Positions 15,983 to 26,792 of a DNA stretch of 64,000 bases are shown here, one piece after another. Source of the DNA: Streptomyces bacillaris (lineage in GTDB: Bacteria; Actinomycetota; Actinomycetes; Streptomycetales; Streptomycetaceae); assembly GCF_003268675.1 (NCBI RefSeq), contig NZ_CP029378.1, positions 5,394,001 to 5,458,000 on the forward strand, read 5' to 3'. The notes under the pieces were generated by a model that was not told where the DNA came from, ran no database searches, and was given only the letters and a program-made list of their open reading frames with translations. Numbering within the stretch: the stretch's first letter is position 1; each line of letters begins with the position of its first letter. Made by a program: the position numbers and the translations under genes.

Positions 15983-17524
15983 GTGTTTTCTGCGCCTGCA
16001 GTGTCCGCTTCGCCGTCCTACGCGCAGGCGGGGCACGCCGCCCGCGGCAGAGCGGCGCGGACCGGGAAGACTCCCGGGCGCGGACGAGGCCTCTTCCGCC
16101 CGGTGGCCGCGCTGCTGCTCTCCGGTCTCGTCACGGCGGCGGCCACCCTGGCCGGGGCGGGCACGGCGGCCGCCGACGACTCGGGCCGGCACCAGGGCGG
16201 CGCGGCGGCGGTGCTCGACGGACTGAAGACCTTCGACAACGCCGTGCTCCGCATGCCGGGCGAGAACGGTGCCCCCGCCCGTACGCAGGAACTGCCCGCC
16301 GGGCTCTTCGAGATGACCGTGGACGGCGGCGGCAGGCTCAAGACGTACTGCATCGACCTCCACAACCCCGCCCAGGACCAGGCGAAGTACCTGGAGACCC
16401 CGTGGGCCGAGACCTCGCTCGGCGCCAACCGGAACGCCGGGAAGATCCGGTGGATCCTCCAGCACTCCTACCCCCAGGTCGACGACCTCGCCGCACTCGC
16501 CGAGGCGGCGGGCACCGGACCGCTCACCGAGAGGACCGCCGCCGCGGGCACCCAGGTCGCCATCTGGCGCTACTCGGACGGCGCCGATGTCACCGCGTCG
16601 GACAAGCACGCCGAGAAGCTCGCCGACTGGCTGCAGAAGAGCGCGCGCAACGCCGCCGAACCCCGGGCCTCCCTGACCCTGGAGCCCGCGGCGGTCTCCG
16701 GCCGGGCCGGGGAGCGGCTGGGCCCGGTGACCGTGCGTACGGACGCGGACCAGGTCTCCGTGGCGCCTCCGGTGGACGCGGCGGCGAGCGGCATCACGGT
16801 GACCGACGAGAAGGGCACACCCGTCACCTCCGCCAGGGACGGCGCCCGCCTCTACTTCGACGTGCCGGAGGGCTCCACCGACGGCTCCGCCTCGCTCACC
16901 GTCCAGACCACCACCTCCGTACCTGTCGGCCGGGCCTTCGCCGGGACCACCCGCACCCAGACCCAGATCCTGGCCGGTTCCAGCGAGTCCACGGTCTCCG
17001 CACGCGCCACCGCCACCTGGTCCGAGACGGGCGCCGCCCCCGCCCTCACCGCCCGTAAGAACTGCGCCGCCGGCGGCGTGGACCTCACCGCCGCCAACCG
17101 GGGCGACGAGCCCTTCACCTTCGAGCTGGGCGGCACCGAGCACACCGTGGCCGCCGGAGCCACCGAGACGGTCACCATCCCGGTCGCCGAGGACCAGGCG
17201 TACGACTTCACCATCACCGGCCCCGGCGGCTTCCGGAAGAACTTCACCGGCGTCCTGGACTGCGCCACCAGCGGCAGCGTCATCGCGGCCGGGAAGGACC
17301 TCCCGGCCGACGAGGACAGCGGCATCGGCACCCAGAGCGCCCGCGACTCCCTCCCCGCCTCCACCGGCACCGCCACCTCGGGCCTGGAGGGCGACCTCGC
17401 GGCCACCGGCGGCTCCAGCACCACCCCGATGATCGCCGCCCTCGCCGTCGGCTTCCTCGTCGTCGGCGGCGGAACCCTCTTCGTCCTCCGCCGGAAGGAA
17501 GCGGCCGGGCCGCCGGGCGCGTAA
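15983..17524 (+). CDS. Thioester (TQXA) domain surface protein with sortase signal
   Basis: A 513-residue secreted, wall-anchored protein. A long signal peptide (GLFRPVAALLLSGLVTAAAT, cleavage near GTAAADD) precedes a thioester domain with the reactive Cys in TYCIDLHNP near residue 122 and the TQVAIW motif near 190. In this family those Cys and Gln form an internal Cys-Gln thioester that can bond covalently to a target surface. An Ig-like beta region follows, then the sorting signal LAATGG, a hydrophobic helix (MIAALAVGFLVVGGGTLFVL) and RRKEA. LAxTG is the motif type used by class E sortases of streptomycetes. The GTG at 15983 with GGAGGGGAAT is preferred over upstream in-frame starts because it places the signal peptide properly. 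Confidence 0.88.
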   Translation: MFSAPAVSASPSYAQAGHAARGRAARTGKTPGRGRGLFRPVAALLLSGLVTAAATLAGAGTAAADDSGRHQGGAAAVLDGLKTFDNAVLRMPGENGAPARTQELPAGLFEMTVDGGGRLKTYCIDLHNPAQDQAKYLETPWAETSLGANRNAGKIRWILQHSYPQVDDLAALAEAAGTGPLTERTAAAGTQVAIWRYSDGADVTASDKHAEKLADWLQKSARNAAEPRASLTLEPAAVSGRAGERLGPVTVRTDADQVSVAPPVDAAASGITVTDEKGTPVTSARDGARLYFDVPEGSTDGSASLTVQTTTSVPVGRAFAGTTRTQTQILAGSSESTVSARATATWSETGAAPALTARKNCAAGGVDLTAANRGDEPFTFELGGTEHTVAAGATETVTIPVAEDQAYDFTITGPGGFRKNFTGVLDCATSGSVIAAGKDLPADEDSGIGTQSARDSLPASTGTATSGLEGDLAATGGSSTTPMIAALAVGFLVVGGGTLFVLRRKEAAGPPGA

Positions 17525-17718
17525 GCCGCGCGGCCCCGGGCGTAGCGGCTGGTCCGGCGGCTGGTCCCGGGCCGGAACCGGTCGATCCCCCGGGCCGCAG
17601 CCGGTTGCTCCCCGGGGCCGGAGCCCGTCCGTTCCTGGACGGGTTACCACCCAGGGATGGACGTCAGGCAAGATGGGGTGTATCTGCCCACACCTCTATT
17701 GCTGCCGGACGGTTTCTC

Positions 17719-19382
<1,664 letters not shown>

Positions 19383-19383
<1 letters not shown>

Positions 19384-19811
19384 TGGTCTTGGCTCGTCAT
19401 ATCTACCGCTGCCCGCTGCGCTGGTCGGACATGGATGCCTTCGGCCACGTCAACAACGTGGTCTTCCTCCGCTACCTGGAGGAGGCGCGCATCGACTTCA
19501 TGTTCCGGCTGGCGCCGGGGGACGGCTCGCCGTCGTTCTCGGGCGGGTCCGTCGTGGCCCGGCACGAGATCGACTACGTACGGCCGCTCGTGCACCGGCA
19601 CGAGCCGGTCACCGTCGAGTCGTGGGTCACGAAGATAGGCGCCGCGTCGCTGACGATCGCCTACGAGATCAAGGACCCCGAGCAGGTGTACGTACGGGCC
19701 TCGACCGTCGTCGTCCCGTACGACCTGGCGGCGGAGCGGCCCCGGCGGATCTCCGCCGAGGAGAAGCTCTTCCTCCAGGAGTACCTGGCAGAGGAGCCCG
19801 CCGCGGCATGA
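19383..19811 (+). CDS. Acyl-CoA thioesterase (4HBT hot-dog fold)
   Basis: A 142-residue single hot-dog domain of the 4-hydroxybenzoyl-CoA thioesterase type. The signature RWSDMDAFGHVNNVVFLRYL near residues 12-31 contains the catalytic Asp and the conserved His-Val-Asn-Asn. Further hot-dog features are EEARIDFMF and the strand VARHEIDYVRPLVHR. It should hydrolyse acyl-CoA thioesters in the cytoplasm; chain specificity is unknown. Its ATG overlaps the ettA stop (TGATG), and its own stop overlaps the next ATG (ATGA), so ettA, this gene and the next form one translationally coupled unit. Confidence 0.92.
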
Positions 19812-20509
19812 CCGTGCCTGTGCAGTCGCTGCTGTTCGCCGACCCGAGGGAGGCGGCGGATCTCGCCGCCTTCCTCGGTCGGCTGCTCCACTACGACCGG
19901 GCCGCCGCGGTCCGGTTGCAGGCGGGCGGCGGCGACGCACTGGCCGTGTTCGGCCGCCCGCCCTCCTTCGAGGTCCTCGCCATCCGCGCCGCCCGCCTGG
20001 CCCGGCCCGAGACGCTCGACGTCACGGTGTCGGCCGGGGAGCTGCTGGAGTCCCTCGACGTCTCCGAGGAGGGCCCCGGGGAGCGGGGCGGTGCGCTGCC
20101 CGCTCCCGTCACCGGGCCGCCCTGGACCGGTGTCCTGCCGCCTCGGGGGCCCTGGCGGGAACAGGCCGGGCTGCCCCGCCCCGACGCCCTGCGCGCCGCC
20201 CTCGACGAGGCCGTCGCCGAATTCCGTACGCGGGACGAGGCGCTGCCCGAGGAGCTGCGCACCCGCGCCGAGCGCGACCGCATCGGCCGGGAGATCTGGT
20301 CCCGCCCGGTCGGCGCCACCGAGCTGCCGCTGCGGGCCGTCCACGCCGCCCAGTCCCTCGGCTTCCTCCGCGCCGACCCCGGCTTCCCCGTCTCGCTCCT
20401 CGCCGCGGGCGGCTGGCTGCGGCTGCGGACCCCGTTCGGCTCGGTCGCCCTGCGGCGCGATCCGGTGGGCGGGCTGGGGGCTCTGGCGCTGACCGTGGAG
20501 CACAACTGA
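19808..20509 (+). CDS. Conserved actinobacterial hypothetical protein
   Basis: A 233-residue, apparently soluble protein without signal peptide, membrane segment or recognised catalytic motif. The N-terminal half (VQSLLFADPREAADLAAFLG) is helical. The middle has a Pro/Gly-rich linker (TGPPWTGVLPPRGPWREQAG), and the C-terminal half (ELPLRAVHAAQSLGFLRADP) looks like a small alpha/beta domain. It overlaps the thioesterase gene by four bases (ATGA), so it is presumably made in step with EttA and the thioesterase. Function is unknown. Confidence 0.8.
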   Translation: MTVPVQSLLFADPREAADLAAFLGRLLHYDRAAAVRLQAGGGDALAVFGRPPSFEVLAIRAARLARPETLDVTVSAGELLESLDVSEEGPGERGGALPAPVTGPPWTGVLPPRGPWREQAGLPRPDALRAALDEAVAEFRTRDEALPEELRTRAERDRIGREIWSRPVGATELPLRAVHAAQSLGFLRADPGFPVSLLAAGGWLRLRTPFGSVALRRDPVGGLGALALTVEHN

Positions 20510-20586
20510 GCCGTTCCGGCGGCCGCTCCGACACTGCTCCGACCGGTGGCGCCAGCTGAGCGGCTCCCACCGTCCCGGGCACGACT

Positions 20587-20615
20587 GGGCCGGGCCGATC
20601 GATCGGATCGCCCGG
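20587..20615. terminator. Bidirectional hairpin between convergent genes
   Basis: GCCGGGC and GCCCGGC arms enclose cgatcgatcggatc, itself self-complementary, between the stop of the 233-residue protein (plus) and that of the haemoglobin (minus). Confidence 0.5.
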
Positions 20616-20645
20616 CTCGTCAGCCCTGTTCCAGCCCGGTGTGCG

Positions 20646-21050
20646 TCAGTCCGCCGTGTTGACCATCGAGGCCGCCGCGTACGTCAGGTAGTCCCACAGC
20701 TGCTTCTCGTGCTCGGGCGCCAGACCCAGCTCGTCCAGCGCCACCCGCATATGGGCCAGCCAGGCGTCATGGGCCGCCCGGTCCACCCGGAACGGGGCGT
20801 GCCGCATCCGCAGCCTCGGGTGGCCCCGGTGGTCGCTGTAGGTGCGCGGGCCGCCCCAGTACTGCATCAGGAACAGGGCGAAGCGCTCCTCGGCCGGGCC
20901 GAGGTCCTCCTCCGGATACATCGGCCGCAGCAGTTCGTCGCCCGCCACCCCCTCGTAGAAGCGGTGGACCAGGCGCCGGAAGGTCTCCTCGCCGCCGACC
21001 TGCTCGTAAAAGGTCTGCTCCTGAAGCGTGTCGCGCGGAATCTCTGTCAC
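20646..21050 (-). CDS. glbO: Group II truncated haemoglobin (trHbO)
   Basis: A 134-residue 2-on-2 globin that binds haem and O2/NO/peroxide. The family pattern is clear: FYEQVGGEETFRRLVHRFYE, the distal-region Tyr motif, RFALFLMQYWGGPRTYSDHR and RLRMRHAPFRVD with the proximal His, then AWLAHMRVALDELGL and YLTYAAASMVNTAD. The Trp in QYWGGP corresponds to the G8-type Trp characteristic of trHbO. The GTG at 21050 gives the expected N-terminus VTEIPRDTLQEQ; the longer open frame is not family-like. It is transcribed divergently from the methyltransferase gene. Confidence 0.93.
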   Translation of the reverse strand: MTEIPRDTLQEQTFYEQVGGEETFRRLVHRFYEGVAGDELLRPMYPEEDLGPAEERFALFLMQYWGGPRTYSDHRGHPRLRMRHAPFRVDRAAHDAWLAHMRVALDELGLAPEHEKQLWDYLTYAAASMVNTAD

Positions 21051-21177
21051 CCGTCCATGGTCGCAGACGCGGCGGCCGAGGTCAGGGGTCCTAGGACCAA
21101 TGGCCGGGACCCCGCCGCGATCCGTGTGCGGTCGTCGTGCGGTCGCCTCCGCGGTCCCACCGCAGGACAGTGGAGAC

Positions 21178-22188
21178 ATGGGCGCACACCGGGAAGTTCC
21201 CGCCGGGACCGGCTCCGGCCCCGACCCCGAGGCCGACGAGGCGCGGCACATCCTCGTACGGAACATCGTCGCGCGGGGCGGGCTCACCGACCCCGCCTGG
21301 CGGGCCGCCTTCGAGGAGGTGGAGCGCCATCTGTTCGTGCCGTACTACTACGTGCACGGCATCGGCGGGTACGAGCGGCTCTGGGGCGAGGACCCCGATC
21401 CCGTACGGCGCCGACGCTGGCTGCGCGGTGTGTACGGGGACGAGGCGCTGGCCACCCGGATGCGGGACGGCGAGCTGATCTCGTCCTCCAGTCAGCCCTC
21501 GCTGATGGCCCTGATGCTGGAGGCGCTGGAGGTACGGGACGGGCACACCGTGCTGGAGATCGGCACCGGCCCCGGCTACAACGCGGCGCTGCTCTCCCAC
21601 CGGCTCGGCGACGCGGCGGTGACCAGCGTCGATCTGGACCCGGAGATCACGGAGTCGGCCCGCTCCCACCTCGCCGCCGCCGGGTACCGCCCCGCGGTCG
21701 TCACCGGCGACGGGGCCCGGGGCTGCCCGCAGCGGGCCCCGTACGACCGGATCATCGCGACCTGCACGCTCCCCTCCGTACCGCCCGCCTGGCCGGAACA
21801 GTGCACCCCGGGCGCGCTGATCCTCGCGCCGGTCGCCACCGGGCTCGTCCTGCTGGAGGTCAGCGCGACGGCGCACGGACCGCGCGCCGAGGGGCACTTC
21901 CTGCACACCCCGGCGTACTTCGTGCCCCTGCGCGGCGCCTCACCGCTGCCGGAACCGGTCGCGCGCCCCGGCGGAGTGCCGAGGCGCGCGATCGGGGACG
22001 AACTCTTCCGGTTCCTGCTGACCCTGACGGCGGGCCGCCTCGACCCGCACGAGGCCCTCTCCCTCTGGGAGCGCGAGGGGCGCCCGCAGCGGGAGAGGTA
22101 CGGAGTCACGGTCGCGGACGGCCAACAGTGGGCCTGGCTGGACGACCCGGAGGGGCCGTACACCTGGCCTCTGGGCGAGGGCTCCTAG
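21178..22188 (+). CDS. PCMT-like methyltransferase
   Basis: A 336-residue SAM-dependent methyltransferase related to protein-L-isoaspartate O-methyltransferase. The N-terminal segment has the family pattern (HILVRNIVARGGLTDPAWRA, EVERHLFVPYYYV, SSSQPSLMALMLEAL). The SAM-binding core is VLEIGTGPGYNAALL near residue 125, with the acidic SVDLDPE and a VTGDGARG motif, then YDRIIATCTLP. The C-terminal ~120 residues are an extension beyond the ~210-residue classical enzyme. It may therefore repair isoaspartyl residues or act on another protein or peptide substrate. Start is ATG 21178 after ACAGTGGAGAC. It converges on the FHA gene with only three bases between stops. Confidence 0.85.
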   Translation: MGAHREVPAGTGSGPDPEADEARHILVRNIVARGGLTDPAWRAAFEEVERHLFVPYYYVHGIGGYERLWGEDPDPVRRRRWLRGVYGDEALATRMRDGELISSSSQPSLMALMLEALEVRDGHTVLEIGTGPGYNAALLSHRLGDAAVTSVDLDPEITESARSHLAAAGYRPAVVTGDGARGCPQRAPYDRIIATCTLPSVPPAWPEQCTPGALILAPVATGLVLLEVSATAHGPRAEGHFLHTPAYFVPLRGASPLPEPVARPGGVPRRAIGDELFRFLLTLTAGRLDPHEALSLWEREGRPQRERYGVTVADGQQWAWLDDPEGPYTWPLGEGS

Positions 22189-22191
22189 TCC

Positions 22192-23853
22192 CTAGTCCCG
22201 GCGGATCGTGATCGTCGTCCAGGCTCCGACGTGCACCTGGTCGCCGTCCTGGAGGGGGACAGGGACATACGGCTGGATCGGGTCCTCGGCGCCGTTGAGC
22301 GTGGTGCCGTTCGTGGACTTCTGGTCGACCACGGACCAGCTGCCGTCGGGCTGCTGCACGAGCACCGCGTGCTGGTGGGAGACGCCCGGGTCCTCCGGCG
22401 GCACCGACAGGTCGATGTCCGGGGACTCGCCCGTGCTGTGCCGGCGGCGGCCGATGGTGACCTGGCTCCCGGTGAGCGGCATGCGCTGCTCGGGGGAGTA
22501 CGCGGGCAGGTTCAGCCCGCTCGCCTCCGGGCCGCTGCGCTGCATCATCGCGAGGAAGTACTCCCGGTCCGGCGCTATGACGGCGGTCCAGGTGGTGGGC
22601 GTGGCCTGCTGCGGCTGGCCCTGGCCCTGTCCGTGGCCGGGCCCCTGGCCGTAGCCGTCGTTGCCGCCGTAGGGCGGGGGCTGGTTCCGGTCGGAGTTTC
22701 CACCCTGGTACGGGTCCTGCTGCTGGAACCCCTGCGGGGGCTGGGGCGCCTGAGGTGGCTGGGGTGCCTGGGCTTGGGAGGGCGGCGAGAGGACCCAGTC
22801 GTCTTCACCGCCACCATGCGGAGGCTGCTGCTGCGCAGGCTGCTGTGGCTGTTGCGCCTGTTGCTGCTGGGGCGACTGCCGGGGCGGCGCGAAGGGAGAG
22901 GGCGCCGACTGCTGGGGTTCGAACGCCGAAGGGGCCTGCTGCTGCGGCTCGAACGGCGAGGGGGCCTGCTGCTGGTGTGCGGGCGGCGGGGCCTGCTGGA
23001 AGACCGGCGGGGGCGGCGGACCCTGCTGGAACGCGTGCGGCGGGGGGCCGCCCTGGCCGCCGGGCCCTGACGGACCGCTCTGGCCACCATGACCGCCCTG
23101 GCCACCGGGCCCTGACGGACCGCCCTGGCCGCCCGGACCGCTCTGGTAGCCGGAGCCGGGACCGGGGCCCGTGGAGCCGCCGCGCTCGTCCTGGTCGTCG
23201 CGGTCGCTCTGCTCGCCGTAGCCCGGCTGCCCGCCGTGACCCGGTCGGCCGTCATAGCCCGGCCGGTCGCCATGACCCGGCTGTCCGCCGTGGTCCGGCC
23301 GGCCGCCGTGAGGGGCCCTGCCGTCGTCGCCGGCCCGCTCCGGGGCGAGCGGTTCGGCGGGGCGGTTCAGCTGTGAGGGACGCGAGCCCTGGAACTCGTA
23401 CGGGTCCTGCTGCTGCGGCGCACCGCCGGGACCGCCCTGGCCTCCTTGTCCCCCCGGGCCGCCGGACGGCGGACCCTGCTGGGCCAGGAAGCCGGGCGGC
23501 AGGTTGAGACCGGGCGGCGGGCCGCCGGGTGCGCCGGAGCCGCCGGGCGCGCTGTGCCGCGGGGCCAGCGGTGTGTACGAGGTCGCGGTGCTGGTGATGA
23601 AGTTCCAGCGGCACTCCTCGCAGAACGGCGCCATCGCCTCGCGCGGCGTACGGCACTGCGGGCACAGCTCCGCCTGCATCGTCGGAGGGCCGCCGTCGTT
23701 GCCGACGGGCGGGTAGCCGTAGCCGGGTGCGGGGGGCGGCGGAGGGGGCGGGGGTACGGCGCCGGCGGGGGCGCCCGTTCCGGTCATGCGGTGTCCGCAG
23801 ACCTCGCACCAGTCCTCGGAACCCGACTGGTGTCCGTTCGGGCAGGTCGGCAT
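22192..23853 (-). CDS. Zinc-ribbon/FHA-domain protein
   Basis: A 553-residue protein in three parts. The N-terminal ~75 residues hold two Cys4 zinc-ribbon-like motifs (CPNGHQSGSEDWCEVCGHRM and LCPQCRTP...FCEECRWNF). Residues ~85-400 are a disordered Gly/Gln/Pro-rich stretch with GGQGG- and QQAPSPFEP-type repeats. The C-terminal ~115 residues are an FHA domain, with the phosphothreonine-binding pattern GRRRHSTGESPDIDL, SHQHAVL and STNGTTLNG. It is the last gene of the PknG/PP2C/VWA operon. An FHA module beside a kinase and phosphatase is the natural reader or substrate of that pair, analogous in role to GarA/OdhI but quite different in architecture (inference). Confidence 0.9.
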   Translation of the reverse strand: MPTCPNGHQSGSEDWCEVCGHRMTGTGAPAGAVPPPPPPPPAPGYGYPPVGNDGGPPTMQAELCPQCRTPREAMAPFCEECRWNFITSTATSYTPLAPRHSAPGGSGAPGGPPPGLNLPPGFLAQQGPPSGGPGGQGGQGGPGGAPQQQDPYEFQGSRPSQLNRPAEPLAPERAGDDGRAPHGGRPDHGGQPGHGDRPGYDGRPGHGGQPGYGEQSDRDDQDERGGSTGPGPGSGYQSGPGGQGGPSGPGGQGGHGGQSGPSGPGGQGGPPPHAFQQGPPPPPVFQQAPPPAHQQQAPSPFEPQQQAPSAFEPQQSAPSPFAPPRQSPQQQQAQQPQQPAQQQPPHGGGEDDWVLSPPSQAQAPQPPQAPQPPQGFQQQDPYQGGNSDRNQPPPYGGNDGYGQGPGHGQGQGQPQQATPTTWTAVIAPDREYFLAMMQRSGPEASGLNLPAYSPEQRMPLTGSQVTIGRRRHSTGESPDIDLSVPPEDPGVSHQHAVLVQQPDGSWSVVDQKSTNGTTLNGAEDPIQPYVPVPLQDGDQVHVGAWTTITIRRD

Positions 23854-23947
23854 GTCGGCGCTTCCCCCTCTCCTCGTCCGGCCCCGGGGCCGTCATGCTG
23901 TCGATCGTGGCTTCGTGTACTGGCGAAGACGTGGTACCGCTGACGTG

Positions 23948-25306
23948 CTACTTCTTGACGCGAACCGTCTTGGTGGAGCGCGTTTCGAGGGTCATCTCGT
24001 CCGCCTCCGCGACCTTCGCCTTCAGTCGCACAGTACCGGTCGCCGCATCGACCACGTCGACCACCTTCGAAAGCAGTTTCGCAGTCTCCTCGTTCCCGGA
24101 TGCCGACGCCAGCTGCACCGCGCGGCCCAGCTTCGCCGTTGCCCCGTCGAAGTCACCGGACTTGCGGGCATCCAGCCCCTGTTGGATGACTTGTGCCAGT
24201 TCCGCCTGGCCCGTGTAGTGCGCGACCTGCGGATTGATCGAGGTCGAGGCCACCATGTCGTCCGTCCACACCGCCCGTACGAGCCCCTGCGAAAGCACCT
24301 GCGGAGCCGCCGCGCCCGTGGGGTCGGGCAGGATCAGCGAGGCCCGGGCCGCCAGCATCTCCCGGCCGATTCCGGCCTCCGGGACCCGTACGCAGACGTG
24401 GTAGTCGCGGGACTCGTCGCCCCAGGAGCCGGTCGGATAGTCCCCGGCGCGCGGGGAGGCCTCGGTGCGCCGGCCGGTCAGGTCCTCGACCGTGGGCGCC
24501 ACCTGCTTCACGAACCGGATCTCCACCCCGACGGGCGTCCAGAGCCGCAGCGCCACGTCCGCGACCTCCTTGCCCATCGCGTTCTCCATCATCCGCGTGA
24601 AGTCGGCGGCCAGGTGCGAGGGGTCCGCGACGATGTCGGCGGTGCCGAGCAGCGCGGAGGCTACCGAAGTGACCTCTTTCACGTCCCAGTCGGTGCCGAC
24701 GCCCCGGGCGTCGCAGGTGAACCGGCCCGCGCAGGCGTCCAGCGCGGCCCGCAGATCCTCGGGGGCCTCGTGCTCGTTGCGGCCGTCGGTCAGCAGGATG
24801 CCGTGCCGGATGCCGGCGTCGGCCGCGCCCAGCAGCCGGTCGGCCAGCCGCAGCCAGCTGCCGATCGCCGTCCCGCCGCCCGCGCTCAGCCTCCGCAGCG
24901 CCTCCTTGGCCTGGGCCTTCGTCCCCGCGTCGGCCACCGCGAGCCGTCCGTTGCCCGGGTAGACGTCCTTCGCCACATGCGTACCGGCGACCACCGCGAA
25001 CCGCGTGCCCTCGCGCAGGGTGTCGACCGCCGCCGCCGTCGCGTCGCGCGCGTTGCGCATCTTCGTCGGCGGATAGTCCATCGAACCGGAGCAGTCGACC
25101 ATCAGCACCACCGCCGCGTCCGCCGCCCGCCCCGGCGCGTCCGCCGCCGCCGAGGTCCCCGGCAGCGGGACGCCGCCGGTCGTGCCGCCCCCGGTCGAGG
25201 TGACGGTGACGATCGCGTTGACCTCGCGGCCGCCCTCCGGCAGGAACTCGTTCTGGTACACCTCGACGGAGAACTGCGGCACGTTCGACTTGGAGAAGTT
25301 GGCCAT
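23948..25306 (-). CDS. VWA-domain protein of the kinase/phosphatase operon
   Basis: A 452-residue cytoplasmic protein. A short N-terminal strand region (VPQFSVEVYQNEFLPEGG) is followed by a VWA domain with the MIDAS motif VDCSGSMDYPP near residue 72 and LTDGRNEHEAPEDL downstream. A beta-rich middle and a helical C-terminus (ARKSGDFDGATAKLGRAVQL) resembling a tetratricopeptide helix pair complete it. There is no signal peptide. VWA, PP2C and kinase genes in one operon recall the TerY-P triads described from comparative genomics of tellurite-type stress loci, where the VWA protein is thought to organise or be controlled by phosphorylation. The gaps to PP2C (41 bp) and FHA (94 bp) are consistent with one operon. 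Confidence 0.9.
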   Translation of the reverse strand: MANFSKSNVPQFSVEVYQNEFLPEGGREVNAIVTVTSTGGGTTGGVPLPGTSAAADAPGRAADAAVVLMVDCSGSMDYPPTKMRNARDATAAAVDTLREGTRFAVVAGTHVAKDVYPGNGRLAVADAGTKAQAKEALRRLSAGGGTAIGSWLRLADRLLGAADAGIRHGILLTDGRNEHEAPEDLRAALDACAGRFTCDARGVGTDWDVKEVTSVASALLGTADIVADPSHLAADFTRMMENAMGKEVADVALRLWTPVGVEIRFVKQVAPTVEDLTGRRTEASPRAGDYPTGSWGDESRDYHVCVRVPEAGIGREMLAARASLILPDPTGAAAPQVLSQGLVRAVWTDDMVASTSINPQVAHYTGQAELAQVIQQGLDARKSGDFDGATAKLGRAVQLASASGNEETAKLLSKVVDVVDAATGTVRLKAKVAEADEMTLETRSTKTVRVKK

Positions 25307-25347
25307 CCGGTCTGTCCCCCTACTAGTGGCTCACACGGCCTGGTGGT

Positions 25348-26790
25348 TCACACGGCGGTGCCGGCCGGTCCCGGACTCGATCCTGCCCCCTGCGGCTCCA
25401 CGGCGAACGGCAGCAGCGCCACTGTTACGTTGTCGTGGCCCCCGCCGTCGAGCGCGTGCCCGACGAGCACCTGGGCGCCCCGCAGCGGGCTCCGGTGGGC
25501 CTCCGGAGGCACGGCCGCGGCCATCTCCTCGGCGGATTCCGCGTAGTTCCACAGGCCGTCCGTGCAGACCACGACCAGGCCGGGGCGGTCCGGCTTGAAC
25601 GCGGCGGTGTGCGGCTCCAGTTCGTAGGAGTCGGCGCCGAGCCAGCCGGTGATGGCGTGGGCGCGCTCGTCCGCGTACGCCTCCGTCTCGTTCATCAGGC
25701 CCGCCGCCACCATCTGCGCCGCCCAGGAGTCGTCCTCGGTGAGCCGGGCGGGCGGGCCGCTCCGGTCGTCCGGCACCCAGTAGACCCGGCTGTCCCCGAC
25801 CCAGCCGACGACCAGGAGCCCGCCCGCCATGATCGCGCCGACCAGGGTGCAGGCGGGGGCGTTCTGGCGGCGGTGGGCCTCGTGCTCCGCCGCCCCGGAC
25901 GGGTCCTGGGCCAGGGCGTTGACGGCCTCGGCCGCGGCCACGATCGCCTCGTGCATCGCCTGCTGCGGGTGCGTGCCGCGCGGCAGGGACTCCAGCAGCG
26001 CCTCGTTGGCGGCGCTCGCGGCGGCGGCCGACGCCTCGTCGGGCCGGCTCGCGGAGGAGACGCCGTCGCAGACGATCGCGACGACGGCGGGCGAACCGTC
26101 CGGCAGCGCGGTGGAGGAGACCGCGAAGGAGTCCTCGTTACGGTGGTGGCGCAGGCCCCGGTCGCTGACGGCGGCCACCGAGCCCAGCTCCTGCTCCACG
26201 TGGTCGCGCTCGCGCGGCTGGGCGTGCCCGCAGTTCTCGCAGTACCCGTCGGGGTCGACCCGGCCGGACCGGCAGGCCACACAGACCTTCGCCCCGGCGC
26301 TGGGCGGCTGAGCGGCGGGCTCCGCCGTACGGGGGTCGGGTGCGGCCAGCGTGAAGTCGCCCGAGGCCTCCGGGGGTTCGGGGGTGCCGGGCGTGACGGC
26401 GGGTGCGGGGGTGTCGGGTGTGCTGACGGCGGCGGAGGCTTCGGGGGCGGTGGCGGGTGCCGGGCCCGGCGGTGCCGTCTGCGCGGCCTGGGGCGCGGGC
26501 GGTGTCGTCGGCAGCAGGTTGCCGCCCGAGTCCGTGCCGGGCAGGTCCGTCGCCCGGTGCGTGGGCGCGGGCACATCGGAGCTGTCCGTCTCCGACGCGG
26601 CGGGCCACTCCACGGCCGCCGCCGGGGCACCCGGCGGCACGCCGATGGGCAGCGTCGGCCGGTCGTCGGGGCGGGCCGGCACGGCCGAGAGGTCGTAGCC
26701 GCACGCGCCGCAGAACAGGTCGCCGGACGCCGGCGGTTCCTCGCAGCCGGGGCATCTCGCCAGGGCGGGCTGCTGGTGGCTCTCTGACAT
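25348..26790 (-). CDS. PP2C-family serine/threonine phosphatase with zinc ribbons
   Basis: A 480-residue metal-dependent phosphatase. Cys4 ribbons open the protein (CPGCEEPPASGDLFCGACGY), an Ala/Pro/Thr-rich linker comes next, and a second ribbon CVACRSGRVDPDGYCENCGH sits near residue 165. The PP2C domain fills the C-terminal ~260 residues. The metal and catalytic motifs are all present: RHHRNEDSFAV, AIVCDGVSSA, VGWVGDSRVYW, VVVCTDGLWNY and GGHDNVTVALL. It should reverse phosphorylation by the kinase encoded immediately upstream. Start ATG 26790 lies two bases after the kinase stop; a GTG at 26802 would instead overlap it. No membrane segment is seen. Confidence 0.93.
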   Translation of the reverse strand: MSESHQQPALARCPGCEEPPASGDLFCGACGYDLSAVPARPDDRPTLPIGVPPGAPAAAVEWPAASETDSSDVPAPTHRATDLPGTDSGGNLLPTTPPAPQAAQTAPPGPAPATAPEASAAVSTPDTPAPAVTPGTPEPPEASGDFTLAAPDPRTAEPAAQPPSAGAKVCVACRSGRVDPDGYCENCGHAQPRERDHVEQELGSVAAVSDRGLRHHRNEDSFAVSSTALPDGSPAVVAIVCDGVSSASRPDEASAAAASAANEALLESLPRGTHPQQAMHEAIVAAAEAVNALAQDPSGAAEHEAHRRQNAPACTLVGAIMAGGLLVVGWVGDSRVYWVPDDRSGPPARLTEDDSWAAQMVAAGLMNETEAYADERAHAITGWLGADSYELEPHTAAFKPDRPGLVVVCTDGLWNYAESAEEMAAAVPPEAHRSPLRGAQVLVGHALDGGGHDNVTVALLPFAVEPQGAGSSPGPAGTAV

Positions 26791-26792
26791 CT

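Noticed and set aside
22192..23853. GarA/OdhI orthologue
   Set aside because: It has an FHA domain beside PknG, but is 553 residues with zinc ribbons and a long disordered region, unlike the ~150-residue GarA. Only functional analogy is proposed.
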